From: Thermohalobaculum sp951813525
GTDB taxonomy: Bacteria; Pseudomonadota; Alphaproteobacteria; Rhodobacterales; Rhodobacteraceae
DNA length: 64,000 bases
Reading direction: 5' to 3'
Assembly (NCBI GenBank): GCA_951813525.2
Contig: CATOTJ020000003.1
Location: 868,001 to 932,000, forward strand
The notes below the pieces were generated by a model. It was not told where the DNA came from. It saw only the letters and a list, made by a program, of their open reading frames with translations, and did not search any database. The stretch's first letter is position 1; each line of letters opens with the position of its first letter. The translations under genes and the position numbers were made by a program. Of the stretch, positions 1 through 8,474 are shown piece by piece.

Positions 1-2
1 GC

Positions 3-245
3 TTTCAGCTTTATTTGGCTTTGCGGCTGGCAGGGTACCGTCAGATGGCGGCGTCAGGCAGGGTCCTGCCCTTTCTTTGCGATGATGTCTTTGAAACTTT
101 CGACGAAGGCCGCACTGCGGCGGCCTGCAAGCTGATGCATGAGATGGCCGGGATTGGTCAGGCGGTCTATTTCACCCACCACGCACATGTCGCGGATATC
201 GCCCAGAAGGTCTGCGGCGACAGGGTTCAGATCCACGAAATCTGA
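3..245 (+). CDS. YhaN-like AAA family ATPase, C-terminal fragment
   Basis: Only the last 80 or so residues are inside the window; the reading frame is open to the left edge. The first residues (FQLYLALRLAGYR) match the ABC-type signature region seen in YhaN/SbcC-like ATPases, and LPFLCDDVFETFDEGRT is a Walker B motif with a D-loop. It is followed by a H-loop (YFTHHAHV). The family are large coiled-coil ATPases that act with a metallophosphoesterase on DNA ends. The partner would lie upstream and cannot be seen. The family assignment is by motif only. Confidence 0.7.
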   Translation, partial: FQLYLALRLAGYRQMAASGRVLPFLCDDVFETFDEGRTAAACKLMHEMAGIGQAVYFTHHAHVADIAQKVCGDRVQIHEI

Positions 246-313
246 CCAATTGGCAATCGCGGTTGCGTACCGTCCGTGAACCGGCGATCCTTTCGCCGAC
301 CTCGGGGGACATC

Positions 314-349
314 ATGGCGCACCAATATCCACGCATTCCGCTTTTGGGC
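314..349 (+). pseudogene. Severed 5' end of the dimethylformamidase-like gene
   Basis: An ATG preceded by a strong GGGGGA ribosome-binding site (about 304-309) opens a frame reading MAHQYPRIPLL, which is then cut by the left end of the IS1182-family element. Joining it across the element to the codons beginning at 1857 restores a continuous frame (IPLL then AYTDRLSARPGED), which is the normal N-terminus of this family. The insertion therefore lies after codon 11 of the original gene. Confidence 0.7.
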
Positions 350-368
350 GATTTTGTTGAAGAAGTCG
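350..368 (+). repeat. Left terminal inverted repeat of the IS1182-family element
   Basis: GATTTTGTTGAAGAAGTCG pairs with the complement of 1837-1855 at 17 of 19 positions. It sits downstream of the transposase stop. Confidence 0.8.
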
Positions 369-415
369 TTTTTCGAGAGGCTCCTGGCCTAGGCTGATGA
401 CGCTCGCCGCGCCGC

Positions 416-1777
416 TCAGGCCGGGTTCGGCACGAGTTTCGCGAGCTTCCTGAGGTTTTGCGCTGTTGCTGCCATCAGGAATTCGTCGCGGGCGCCGGAT
501 GGTCCTCTGAGCCGGAGACGGTCGAGTTTCAGGATACGTTTGAGGTGAGCGAACAGCATTTCGACTTTCTTCCTGGCGCGCATTGCATCGACATATGCGT
601 CCGTTTTGGCGATGTCGCGGGCCATGTCTCGCGCGCCTTCGTGAACAGATCGCAGGATTTTCCGCGCATGCTCCTTGGGCGTGCAACACGGCTTGAGTGG
701 GCATGCGTCGCAGTCGTGTTTGCTGGCGCGGTAACGGCGCTGGCCGTCGTCATCTACTGCATCGCGGGCAATCTTGAAGGGGCGACGGTACTGACGGAGC
801 CAGTGACCGGCAGGGCAGCGATAGGCGTCCTCGCCGTGGTCGTAGGTAAAATCTGACCGGGAGAAGATCTCGTCTGATCGTCTCGACTTATCGATGACGG
901 GTATGAATGGCTCTATACCCTGTTCCTCAACCAGCCAGGCGAGCATCTCCGCATTGCCATATCCCGTGTCGCCGACAAGGCGCTCGGGATAGAGGTTGAA
1001 TGTCTGCCGGGTCCGCTCAATCATATCCCGGGCGGCCTTGTTCTCGGCCTGACGGATCGGTGCGGTTGGCTCGACATCCACGATGATCGCGTTGTCGAGG
1101 TCGACGAGATAGTTCGTGGAATAGATGAAGTGCGCCTTGCCGCGATCGGCAGCAGACCAGCGCGCCGCCGGATCGACAGGCGAGATGTATTTGGGCACGA
1201 CGGGTGTCGCTGCACCGAAAGCCGCATCGTCCAGTGTCGCAAGATATTCGGACGTCGCGCGGCCGGCGAATTGCTCTGGCGACCAGTCTTTCGGCGTGAT
1301 CCCGTCTTCCCGGTTCGCATCAGCCTTGATCAGGGATGCGTCGACACCGAACGCTTCTCCGCCAACAAGACCTTCGCGGATGCATCGAGAAAGAACATCC
1401 TCGAACAGGAACCTGAACAGATCACTGTCGCGGAAACGGCCATGCCGGTTCTTCGAGAACGTGGAATGGTCCGGCACCGGATCGTTCAGATCCAGCCTAC
1501 AAAACCAGCGATAGGCGAGGTTCAGATGCACCTCTTCGCAAAGTCGTCGCTCTGAGCGAATGCCGTGAGTGTAGCCGATAATCAACATCCTGATCATCAG
1601 TTCGGGATCGATAGATGGGCGACCAATCCGGCTATAAAACGGCTCGAGCCGACGCCGGACGCTCGAAAGATCGACGAACCGATCAATGCTCCGAAGCAAG
1701 TGATCCGCGGGCACGTGGATCTCCAGGTTGAACTCGTAGAACAGGCTGTTCTGCAGCACTTGCCGATCGCCCATCAT
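416..1777 (-). CDS. IS1182-family transposase
   Basis: A full-length 453-residue DDE transposase. The N-terminus carries the DUF772-type domain of IS1182/IS5-like enzymes (about residues 45-120). Catalytic residues can be read: the first Asp in FGVDASLIKAD (about 144), the second in VGDTGYGN (about 270), and the Glu in KKVEMLFAHLKR, which has the expected E-x6-K spacing. No frameshift is visible, so the element could still be active. It is the only gene of the element and is antisense to the gene it interrupts. Confidence 0.9.
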   Translation of the reverse strand: MMGDRQVLQNSLFYEFNLEIHVPADHLLRSIDRFVDLSSVRRRLEPFYSRIGRPSIDPELMIRMLIIGYTHGIRSERRLCEEVHLNLAYRWFCRLDLNDPVPDHSTFSKNRHGRFRDSDLFRFLFEDVLSRCIREGLVGGEAFGVDASLIKADANREDGITPKDWSPEQFAGRATSEYLATLDDAAFGAATPVVPKYISPVDPAARWSAADRGKAHFIYSTNYLVDLDNAIIVDVEPTAPIRQAENKAARDMIERTRQTFNLYPERLVGDTGYGNAEMLAWLVEEQGIEPFIPVIDKSRRSDEIFSRSDFTYDHGEDAYRCPAGHWLRQYRRPFKIARDAVDDDGQRRYRASKHDCDACPLKPCCTPKEHARKILRSVHEGARDMARDIAKTDAYVDAMRARKKVEMLFAHLKRILKLDRLRLRGPSGARDEFLMAATAQNLRKLAKLVPNPA

Positions 1778-1814
1778 CGCAGAAAACCTCCGTCACCACA
1801 GAGATCTTGAATCA

Positions 1815-3962
1815 GTGCTGGACCGTTCTTTCAACCCGGCTTTTTCAACAAAATCGGCCTATACCGACCGCCTGTCGGCCCGGCCGGGCGAGGACATCGC
1901 CGTCAAGATCCATTGCGATTTGGAAGGCGAAGTAACGGCGCGCCTGTTTCGCTCGATTTCCGCCGACCCAAACCCCGACGGGCCGGGCATGATCGAAGAA
2001 GCGGTCGATATCTCCTTTCCAAAGATCGCATCCAGCCGCCAAACGTTCAATCCAGGGTCCTGGGCACATATTCCGCGCGGCCCGGTCGTAACCGGCAGAC
2101 TATGCTTCTCGGTTCGGTTTTGGCCGACCCTGCAAACCGAACAAGAACAGGTGATTTTCAGCGCGGGCGGCGCCGAGCTTTTTCTGGATGCCAATGGCGC
2201 CTTGGCTGCACGCCTGGGAGGCTTTGTTCATTCCACGGCCAAACCTGTAACCACGCACACATGGTATGTCGCGTCGCTGATTTGGGATCCTGCGGACGGC
2301 ACTCTGGTCTTGACGCAGCAGCCACAAAGCTCTTGGTCAGAAACAGCAGTGATCACCGCAATCGTCTCTGACTTTCAATATGATCCATCGGCCCCGGTTA
2401 CTCTGGCCGCGGGCTTGAAGGAGGGGAACGCCGCCCGCCACTTCAACGGAAAACTTCAAGCACCCACGATCCTTGACGATGATGTCCTGAAAGCCCATTG
2501 GGACCTGGCTCGCGATACAATGGCCACCACGATCCGCGACGATGGGCCGGAAGGTTTGGACGGCTATCTGATCAATCACCCGGCGCGCGGCATGAAGGGA
2601 TCAAATTGGGATGGGGCCGAGATGTGCTGGCGCCACAAGCCGGATCAATATGGTGCCATCCATTTCCACGAAGACGACATCTATGATTTCGGCTGGCAAA
2701 CCAGCTTGACCTGGACAGTTCCAGATGACCTGCCATCAGGTGTCTATGTCCTGCGCCTGACCTGCGGCGACCACGAAGACGCCCTGCCGGTTTTCATCTG
2801 CCCGCCCAAGGGACAACGCACGGCAAAACTGGCGGTTTTGGTGTCGACCTTCACCTACGTCGTCTATGGCAACAACGCTCGGCTCGACTACGACCCAGCC
2901 TGGAAGGACACGATCCGCGACTGGGGTGCTTGGCCTCACAATGCTGCGGAATATCCGGAGCTTGGCCTTTCGACATATAACTATCATTCCGATGGTTCCG
3001 GCATTTGCCATGCCTCGCACAAGCGGCCATTGCTGACATTACGGCCCGGCTATCTGACCTACGGCCACGGCACCAGTTCGGGCCTGCGCCACTTTCAGGC
3101 AGATAGCCACTTGATTTCGTGGCTGCATCATCAGGCAATCGACTACGATATCATCACCGATCAGGAACTGCATTCGGAGGGGTTTAAAGTCTTGGAAGGA
3201 TATGCTGCAGTCACAACGGGTAGCCATCCTGAATACCACACCCCTCAGACACTCGATGCATTGCAAGCCTATCGCGATAGCGGCGGAAACCTTCTTTATC
3301 TGGGCGGCAACGGATTTTACTGGCGGGTCGCCCTGCACGCGGTGGATGATGGCATGATCGAAATCCGCCGTGCCGAGGGTGGTATTCGCGCATGGGCGGC
3401 TGAGCCCGGCGAATACTACAATGCCTTTGATGGCGGCTATGGCGGCCTTTGGCGCCGTAATGGACGCCCGCCACAACTGCTGGCGGGTGTCGGATTTTCC
3501 GCCCAAGGCCAATTCGAGGGTTCTTACTACCGCCGGACTGCCGATAGCCGATCGCCGGATCTGGCCTGGGTATTCGATGGCGTGGACGACGAAGTGCTTG
3601 GTGATTTCGGGTACTCGGGCAATGGCGCGGCCGGGTTTGAATTGGATCGAGCGGATCCACGCCTAGGGTCGCCCGAGAGCATTCGCGTTCTGGCGAGCTC
3701 GGAACGTCATGGCGATAGTTTTGTCGTTGTCTATGAAGACCAACTTTCCCATGTCTCCACATGGCCACAACAACCGCCGGAAAAGCTGTTACGCGCCGAT
3801 ATGGTTTGGTTTGCCGTCCCGGGCGGTGGTCAGGTCTTTGCAACGGGGTCGATCACGTTCTGTGGATCGTTGCCTTGGAACGGCTATGACAACAATGTCT
3901 CGCGCATCTTGTCGAACGTTATGGACCGATTCCTGGGCCGCGCAACCAAGGCAGAACTCTGA
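1815..3962 (+). CDS. N,N-dimethylformamidase beta-subunit-like protein, 5' end displaced by IS
   Basis: From codon 1857 onwards the protein (about 701 residues) matches the large-subunit family of N,N-dimethylformamidase. It begins AYTDRLSARPGED, has a laminin-G-like beta domain (about residues 60-230), and continues with the family core around HFHEDDIYDFGW and the TYVVYGN region. Family members hydrolyse N-substituted formamides or related amides. The original start is at 314, beyond the IS element. In the present arrangement the frame runs back into the IS right end to a GTG at 1815, giving 14 element-derived residues, so a chimeric protein is possible but the native promoter and ribosome site are cut off. 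No small (alpha) subunit gene is visible here. Substrate is not predictable. Confidence 0.75.
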   Translation: MLDRSFNPAFSTKSAYTDRLSARPGEDIAVKIHCDLEGEVTARLFRSISADPNPDGPGMIEEAVDISFPKIASSRQTFNPGSWAHIPRGPVVTGRLCFSVRFWPTLQTEQEQVIFSAGGAELFLDANGALAARLGGFVHSTAKPVTTHTWYVASLIWDPADGTLVLTQQPQSSWSETAVITAIVSDFQYDPSAPVTLAAGLKEGNAARHFNGKLQAPTILDDDVLKAHWDLARDTMATTIRDDGPEGLDGYLINHPARGMKGSNWDGAEMCWRHKPDQYGAIHFHEDDIYDFGWQTSLTWTVPDDLPSGVYVLRLTCGDHEDALPVFICPPKGQRTAKLAVLVSTFTYVVYGNNARLDYDPAWKDTIRDWGAWPHNAAEYPELGLSTYNYHSDGSGICHASHKRPLLTLRPGYLTYGHGTSSGLRHFQADSHLISWLHHQAIDYDIITDQELHSEGFKVLEGYAAVTTGSHPEYHTPQTLDALQAYRDSGGNLLYLGGNGFYWRVALHAVDDGMIEIRRAEGGIRAWAAEPGEYYNAFDGGYGGLWRRNGRPPQLLAGVGFSAQGQFEGSYYRRTADSRSPDLAWVFDGVDDEVLGDFGYSGNGAAGFELDRADPRLGSPESIRVLASSERHGDSFVVVYEDQLSHVSTWPQQPPEKLLRADMVWFAVPGGGQVFATGSITFCGSLPWNGYDNNVSRILSNVMDRFLGRATKAEL
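1837..1855 (-). repeat. Right terminal inverted repeat of the IS1182-family element
   Basis: On the minus strand it reads GATTTTGTTGAAAAAGCCG, partner of 350-368. It lies inside the frame of the downstream interrupted gene. Confidence 0.8.
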
Positions 3963-4045
3963 AGGGCGCTCTTTAGTCGTAAGCAATCCTTAACCCTCTC
4001 CGTTCATCTTTTGGCAGGTTTTCAGATGTCGAGAGAGCACCAATT

Positions 4046-4720
4046 TTGTCCACAGCCACGATCACCGAGGGGTATCACACGCGTGTCCGCGAGGACGTTA
4101 TTCCTATGGTGCTGCCCGGCAGCGGCACGCTGTTGGATCTTGGCGGGGGCACGGGTGAAACGGCAGTCCAACTGCGTCGTTTGGGCAGGGCCGGCCGGGT
4201 CGGTGTCGCCGACTTGGTTGATGGCGGACGGAACGGCCCCGACGTCGATTTTCGCCATATTGGCAATTTGGAAGATCCTGAATTTCTGAACCGCGTCATC
4301 GAAAGAGATGGCCCTTTCCAGACGATCCTATGCCTCGACGTGTTGGAACATCTTCGTGATCCTTGGGGTGTTGTCCGACGTTTGCACGATGGCTTGGCGC
4401 AAGGCGGGGCCATTGTCGCGTCGATCCCAAATGTCCGCAATTTCACTGCATTGATGCCGCTCCTGATTCGGAACCGATGGCAATTGACCGATGCAGGCAT
4501 CCTTGACCGAACGCATCTTCGTTTCTTCGTGCGTGAAAGCGCCGTTGGCCTGATGACCTCCTCGGGTTTGCAGTTGGAGGAAGTTCGGTCGCAGCCATCT
4601 GGCGGGCGCAAAGTCCGGATGTTCAGGGCGGTAACCGCTGGTCTGGCCAATTCATTCACCGATCTTCAGTACCTGATCCGCGTCCGGAATACCGGTCCGC
4701 ACCCGGCAAGGGGGGCATGA
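4046..4720 (+). CDS. Class I SAM-dependent methyltransferase
   Basis: A 224-residue protein with motif I LLDLGGGTGE (residues 28-37) and a Ubie/Methyltransf_11-like LCLDVLEHLRDP loop (about 98-109). This type methylates small molecules or sugars; here it opens the exopolysaccharide gene block and may modify a sugar or lipid-linked intermediate (inference). The start is TTG at 4046, with GAGAGAG about 8 bases upstream; a nearby ATG at 4026 is in another frame. Its stop overlaps the next start (ATGA). Confidence 0.8.
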   Translation: MSTATITEGYHTRVREDVIPMVLPGSGTLLDLGGGTGETAVQLRRLGRAGRVGVADLVDGGRNGPDVDFRHIGNLEDPEFLNRVIERDGPFQTILCLDVLEHLRDPWGVVRRLHDGLAQGGAIVASIPNVRNFTALMPLLIRNRWQLTDAGILDRTHLRFFVRESAVGLMTSSGLQLEEVRSQPSGGRKVRMFRAVTAGLANSFTDLQYLIRVRNTGPHPARGA

Positions 4721-5613
4721 TGCGCTCGTTGAAAACTGTCGTCCTGTTTGGCGTTCTTGGCGGCGTGTTCTATTTGCTGGATCACGCGACGCGCCCTGGC
4801 GGGGAGCAGGATGCACAAACGCTCGGCACCAAATCCGAGTTGGCCGAAATTATATCCGCACGAACGGGTCTTACGGTTTCAGGGCTGGTTATCACGCCTC
4901 GCCAGGATGGTGCTCGCGAATTTCGCGGATTGTTGCGTGAAGATGGCCGGCTGCGTCCGGTCTTTGGCCGCTTGGCGCACAGCTGCCCCGATATCGTTGC
5001 CCGGTCAGATTGCTGGTCCGTCGCTCAATTGGAGGTAAACGGTCAGCCCACACCTGTTCAGATTGCCGCGTTGCCTGCGTCGAGTGATCGGATCACAGAC
5101 GATGTCGCAGACGAGGAAATCGAGACCGCAGATATCTCGATACCCGGCAAACCAGTGATCAGGACCGATAGCGAGATCTCGCGAGTGGAACTGTCCACGC
5201 GCGAAACAAATCTTCCAACGAACGACGAGATTGCGCCTTTGGTCCTGCAACACGACCCGCCGCATGGGACCTTGGCCGATGCCATTCTAACTGCGAAGGG
5301 GCAGCCAATTCCGGTGCCTCGCCCCGGCCTCGCAATTTTGGACACGAAGGTTCCACCAAAACCGACCGCTGAAGATGGCAGCGGTCTGCCAAAACCAGCA
5401 ACGACCAAACCAACCCATACTGTCGATCGTCCTGTCATTAACGCCCGCGTTGGTCCTGGCGGTGATTCCCCTGTAATTGCCCAACTTGTCGCGGGCCTAC
5501 CGCTTGCGAAGATCGGGCAGAACGGTGAGTGGGGGCAATTCATCATTCTGGATGGTGACGATGTCGGCCGCGAGGTCTGGGCGGCGCTGCGCATCGTCAA
5601 ACCGCTGCCCTGA
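4717..5613 (+). CDS. Membrane-anchored SH3-like domain protein of the polysaccharide locus
   Basis: 298 residues. One N-terminal transmembrane segment (about 4-20) is followed by a low-complexity, Pro/Thr-rich periplasmic region. The C-terminal bacterial SH3-like domain (about 235-295) begins near PVINARVGPGGDSPV. Such domains bind peptide or glycan ligands in the envelope. It is translationally coupled (ATGA) to the methyltransferase and lies directly before the co-polymerase, so an envelope role in polymer export is likely but unproven. Confidence 0.6.
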   Translation: MMRSLKTVVLFGVLGGVFYLLDHATRPGGEQDAQTLGTKSELAEIISARTGLTVSGLVITPRQDGAREFRGLLREDGRLRPVFGRLAHSCPDIVARSDCWSVAQLEVNGQPTPVQIAALPASSDRITDDVADEEIETADISIPGKPVIRTDSEISRVELSTRETNLPTNDEIAPLVLQHDPPHGTLADAILTAKGQPIPVPRPGLAILDTKVPPKPTAEDGSGLPKPATTKPTHTVDRPVINARVGPGGDSPVIAQLVAGLPLAKIGQNGEWGQFIILDGDDVGREVWAALRIVKPLP

Positions 5614-5617
5614 CCGA

Positions 5618-7825
5618 ATGCAACGCCACCCGGATCTTGCAACGACACAAACCGCACCGATAGCCGGGCGGGTTCTGGATTTAGGAACGCTGATTGCAAT
5701 CCTCGGACAGTACCGTTGGTTGCTCGCGTTTTGCCTGCTTGCCGCACTGGCGTCAGCGAAGATCGTCCTAAATACGCTGCCGCCGCAATACACCGCCAGC
5801 GCCGAGGTGATATTAAACAATCGGGCGACGACAATCGTGAATGTGCCTGATGTCGTTGGTGCACCGGTCGGACATAATCTTGCGGCCAGCGAGCTCAGGA
5901 TTTTGACATCGCAACATCTGCTGCAACAGGTGGTTGATCGTCTTCGGCTGGATCGCGACCCAGAATTTAATCGCAATCTGGCGCCCGAAGGCGGGCGGAT
6001 ATGGAAAGCGCAGTTGCGCGAATTTGCCGAACCGGTAATGCGTCTTGCCGGGATCAGCGTGTCTACTGGTCATTCAGACATCAATCGTGAAGAGGACTCG
6101 GCCGTTGTCGAGAAATTCCGCGAAGCCGTTCGGATTTCGGCCGTACCGCAAACGCGGTCGTTAACCGTCTCGATTACCCTGACCGACCCTGAGAAAGCGG
6201 CGTTAATCGCCAACACGCTTGCCGATCTTTATATCGTCGATCAGTTGGAAAGTAAGTTTGACACCACCAGAAGAGCGTCAGCTTGGCTGAACCGGCGCCT
6301 GGAGGAACTAAAAGAAAGTGTCCAGCGCTCGGAAGCGGCGGTTATCGCCTATCGTGCAAATCAATCGCTTGGCCCTGGGCAAGGGCGAGAACTGACGGCG
6401 CAGCAGATCGCCGAACTGAATTCAGAGTTGATCATTGCACGTGCCGCGCAGGCAGAGGCAGAAGCACGCGCCAATCAGGTTGAAAGCCGGATCAAACGCG
6501 GCGGCATCGGCGCTGCCGCGAATGTCCTGTCATCCGAGCTGATATTGACGCTGCGGACTGCGATGGCCGGCTTGATCCGGCGCGAAGCAGAACTCGCCGC
6601 GCGTTACGGCCCCAAACATCCCAAAATGATCGACGTTCGAGCCGAAATTGCCGACAGCCGTGGTGCGATCGCACGTGAAGTCGGCAAAATTGTCGAAGGG
6701 CTGAAAAACGACGCAGCGGTCGCCCGCGCCCGGACCAGTGCGCTGGAGAAAAGTCTCAACCAACTGCAAGAAACGTCGGTTGCACTCAATCGAACGACCG
6801 TCCACCTGAACCAACTCGAACGCGAGGCAACTGCCGATCGCGAAATCTACGAAAATTTCCTCAATCGTGTGCGCGAGATCAAAGAACGGGAGACGCTGCA
6901 ATCCGCAGACGCCCGAATCCTGTCGATCGCGATCCCACCGAATTCGGCCTCGGGTCCCAATCGCCGCAAAATTATCTTGCTGGCCATCGCATTCGGTTTG
7001 TTTGTCGGCCTCAGTCTGATCGTATTAATCGAGGCAACTGCGCACACGATACGTGCCGCGCCTGAATTGACAGAACCATTTGGTCTTCCGGTTCTTGCGA
7101 TTCTGCCAAAGATGCAGGGATTGTCCGGCCGGCGATTGTTGCAACGCCTCGAACGCACTCGCGGCGGACTGTTGGCCGATTCCGGACGTGCGCTGAATGC
7201 TGCAACACGGTTGTGTCTGGGCGGCACCGCACCACAGATTGTCGCCGTGACCAGTTCGACCCCGGACGAAGACAGCGCCCTGGCCGCATTGATGTTGGCG
7301 CATGCCGCATCGCGCTCCGGCAAGCGCACCTTGTTGATCGACGCAGACGTAGCCGCACCGCGTTATAGTGCCCTTCTACCACGCGGTGCGACCGGCTTGC
7401 TGGCCTTCCTGAACGGAGCCGAAAATCCAGTCGATGCGATCATTCAGCCAGAACCGGGCGGACCAGCGATTCTGCCTGCACCGCGCCCCAGGCCGAGCGC
7501 GGGTGATCTGATCACCCCTGAAAATATGACGCGCCTCCTCAACCGGGTGCGTGAAGAGTTCGACCTGATCGTCATTGACGCCCCACCGGTTTTGACCGGC
7601 ATTTTTGCAGCGGTCACCGCGCGTAATGCCGATGCGCTGCTGTTCGCCGTTCGGTGGAAGCACACGCCGCGCAGCGCTGTCGCCGAGGCTTTGAACCGCC
7701 TCGGCGATACGGGCCTTCGCCCAACCGGCTTCCTGTTGACGAAAACTGACAAGCGCCAGGAAGCCCGAAACGCTTTCGCACGCTATGGCACCGGATATGG
7801 CGAACTTGCACGCAGACGGACCTGA
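5618..7825 (+). CDS. Wzz/Wzc-type polysaccharide co-polymerase with degenerate tyrosine-kinase-like domain
   Basis: 735 residues from the ATG at 5618; an upstream in-frame codon at 5477 lies inside the previous gene and is rejected. Architecture: TM1 (about 25-45), periplasmic Wzz domain, long coiled-coil region (about 215-430), TM2 (about 449-470), then a cytoplasmic P-loop domain (about 540-720). The domain keeps a Walker A' (LLIDAD) and a Walker B (LIVIDAPPV). The Walker A position reads TSSTPDEDSALAAL instead of the usual G-E-GKT/S, so the ATP-binding lysine is absent. The C-terminal tail has two tyrosines (FARYGTGYGE). The family controls chain length in Wzx/Wzy polymer export; here kinase activity is doubtful. 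Confidence 0.85.
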   Translation: MQRHPDLATTQTAPIAGRVLDLGTLIAILGQYRWLLAFCLLAALASAKIVLNTLPPQYTASAEVILNNRATTIVNVPDVVGAPVGHNLAASELRILTSQHLLQQVVDRLRLDRDPEFNRNLAPEGGRIWKAQLREFAEPVMRLAGISVSTGHSDINREEDSAVVEKFREAVRISAVPQTRSLTVSITLTDPEKAALIANTLADLYIVDQLESKFDTTRRASAWLNRRLEELKESVQRSEAAVIAYRANQSLGPGQGRELTAQQIAELNSELIIARAAQAEAEARANQVESRIKRGGIGAAANVLSSELILTLRTAMAGLIRREAELAARYGPKHPKMIDVRAEIADSRGAIAREVGKIVEGLKNDAAVARARTSALEKSLNQLQETSVALNRTTVHLNQLEREATADREIYENFLNRVREIKERETLQSADARILSIAIPPNSASGPNRRKIILLAIAFGLFVGLSLIVLIEATAHTIRAAPELTEPFGLPVLAILPKMQGLSGRRLLQRLERTRGGLLADSGRALNAATRLCLGGTAPQIVAVTSSTPDEDSALAALMLAHAASRSGKRTLLIDADVAAPRYSALLPRGATGLLAFLNGAENPVDAIIQPEPGGPAILPAPRPRPSAGDLITPENMTRLLNRVREEFDLIVIDAPPVLTGIFAAVTARNADALLFAVRWKHTPRSAVAEALNRLGDTGLRPTGFLLTKTDKRQEARNAFARYGTGYGELARRRT

Positions 7826-7850
7826 TGCGCGATGTTCAGAAGGAAACGAT

Positions 7851-8474
7851 ATGGACGTGATACTCACCGCGCTGCCGGATGTCCTTCGACTGCGACCCAG
7901 ACGATTCGCCGATCAGCGGGGGTATTTTTCTGAAACCTGGAACGCCGCTGGGCTGCGGGCGGCAGGGATAGATTTCGATTTCGTTCAGGACAACCAATCG
8001 TTTTCGGCACCGGCCCGCACGGTCAGAGGATTGCATTATCAGGCACCGCCCCACGCTCAGGCAAAACTGGTTCGCGTTGCGCAGGGAGCTATTCTGGATG
8101 TTGCCGTCGATATACGCCGAGGATCGGCACAGTACGGCGAATGGGTGGCAGAACCGCTTTGCGCCGAGAAGGGCGAGCAATTGCTGATACCGGCCGGCTT
8201 CCTTCATGGTTTCATCACGCTGATGCCCAACACTGTCGTTCTCTACAAAGTCGACGCCCATTACGCGCCGAATTTCGAAGGCAGTGTTCGATTCGATGAT
8301 CCTGAGTTGGCAATCGACTGGGGGATCGACGCCGACCGAGTTGTGCTCTCGGTCAAAGACGCGGCAGCGCCAGGATTTGCCGGATTCAACAGCCCCTTTG
8401 CAACACCGGCATCGAAGTGCTCATCGGCGCCCGATCTCTCCGGCCTTCACCGCGGCATTGCCATTCCGGGTTGA
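7851..8474 (+). CDS. rfbC: dTDP-4-dehydrorhamnose 3,5-epimerase
   Basis: 207 residues from ATG 7851, which has AAGGAAA just upstream. Converts dTDP-4-keto-6-deoxyglucose to the L-lyxo form in dTDP-L-rhamnose synthesis. RmlC cupin motifs are clear: RGYFSETWN, the catalytic His region VRGLHYQAPPHAQAKLVRV, and the FLHGFI loop. The protein continues about 20 residues beyond the usual end at FNSPF, and this tail overlaps the end of the convergent acyltransferase gene by 54 bp. rfbD follows after the acyltransferase; rfbA and rfbB are not in the window. Confidence 0.92.
   Translation: MDVILTALPDVLRLRPRRFADQRGYFSETWNAAGLRAAGIDFDFVQDNQSFSAPARTVRGLHYQAPPHAQAKLVRVAQGAILDVAVDIRRGSAQYGEWVAEPLCAEKGEQLLIPAGFLHGFITLMPNTVVLYKVDAHYAPNFEGSVRFDDPELAIDWGIDADRVVLSVKDAAAPGFAGFNSPFATPASKCSSAPDLSGLHRGIAIPG

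Larger units (their letters stand above)
350..1855 (-). mobile_element. IS1182-family insertion sequence (about 1506 bp)
   Basis: The element carries a single transposase on the minus strand and ends in imperfect inverted repeats starting GATTTTGTTGAA (350-368 and 1837-1855, 17 of 19 positions matching). The flanks read GGGC at 346-349 and GGCC at 1856-1859, best explained as a 4-bp palindromic GGCC target with one later substitution in the left copy. Removing 1510 bp (element plus one target copy) restores the reading frame of the surrounding gene, which supports these boundaries independently. Confidence 0.85.

Noticed and set aside
5477..5617. Longer N-terminus for the Wzz/Wzc-like protein
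   Set aside because: It would overlap the SH3-domain gene by 137 bp and adds a Ser/Arg-rich stretch; the ATG at 5618 gives the normal family start.
5058..5864. 268-codon minus-strand frame opposite the SH3-domain and Wzz-type genes
   Set aside because: Spans the junction of two coupled plus-strand genes and has Ser/Arg-rich low-complexity composition typical of a shadow frame.
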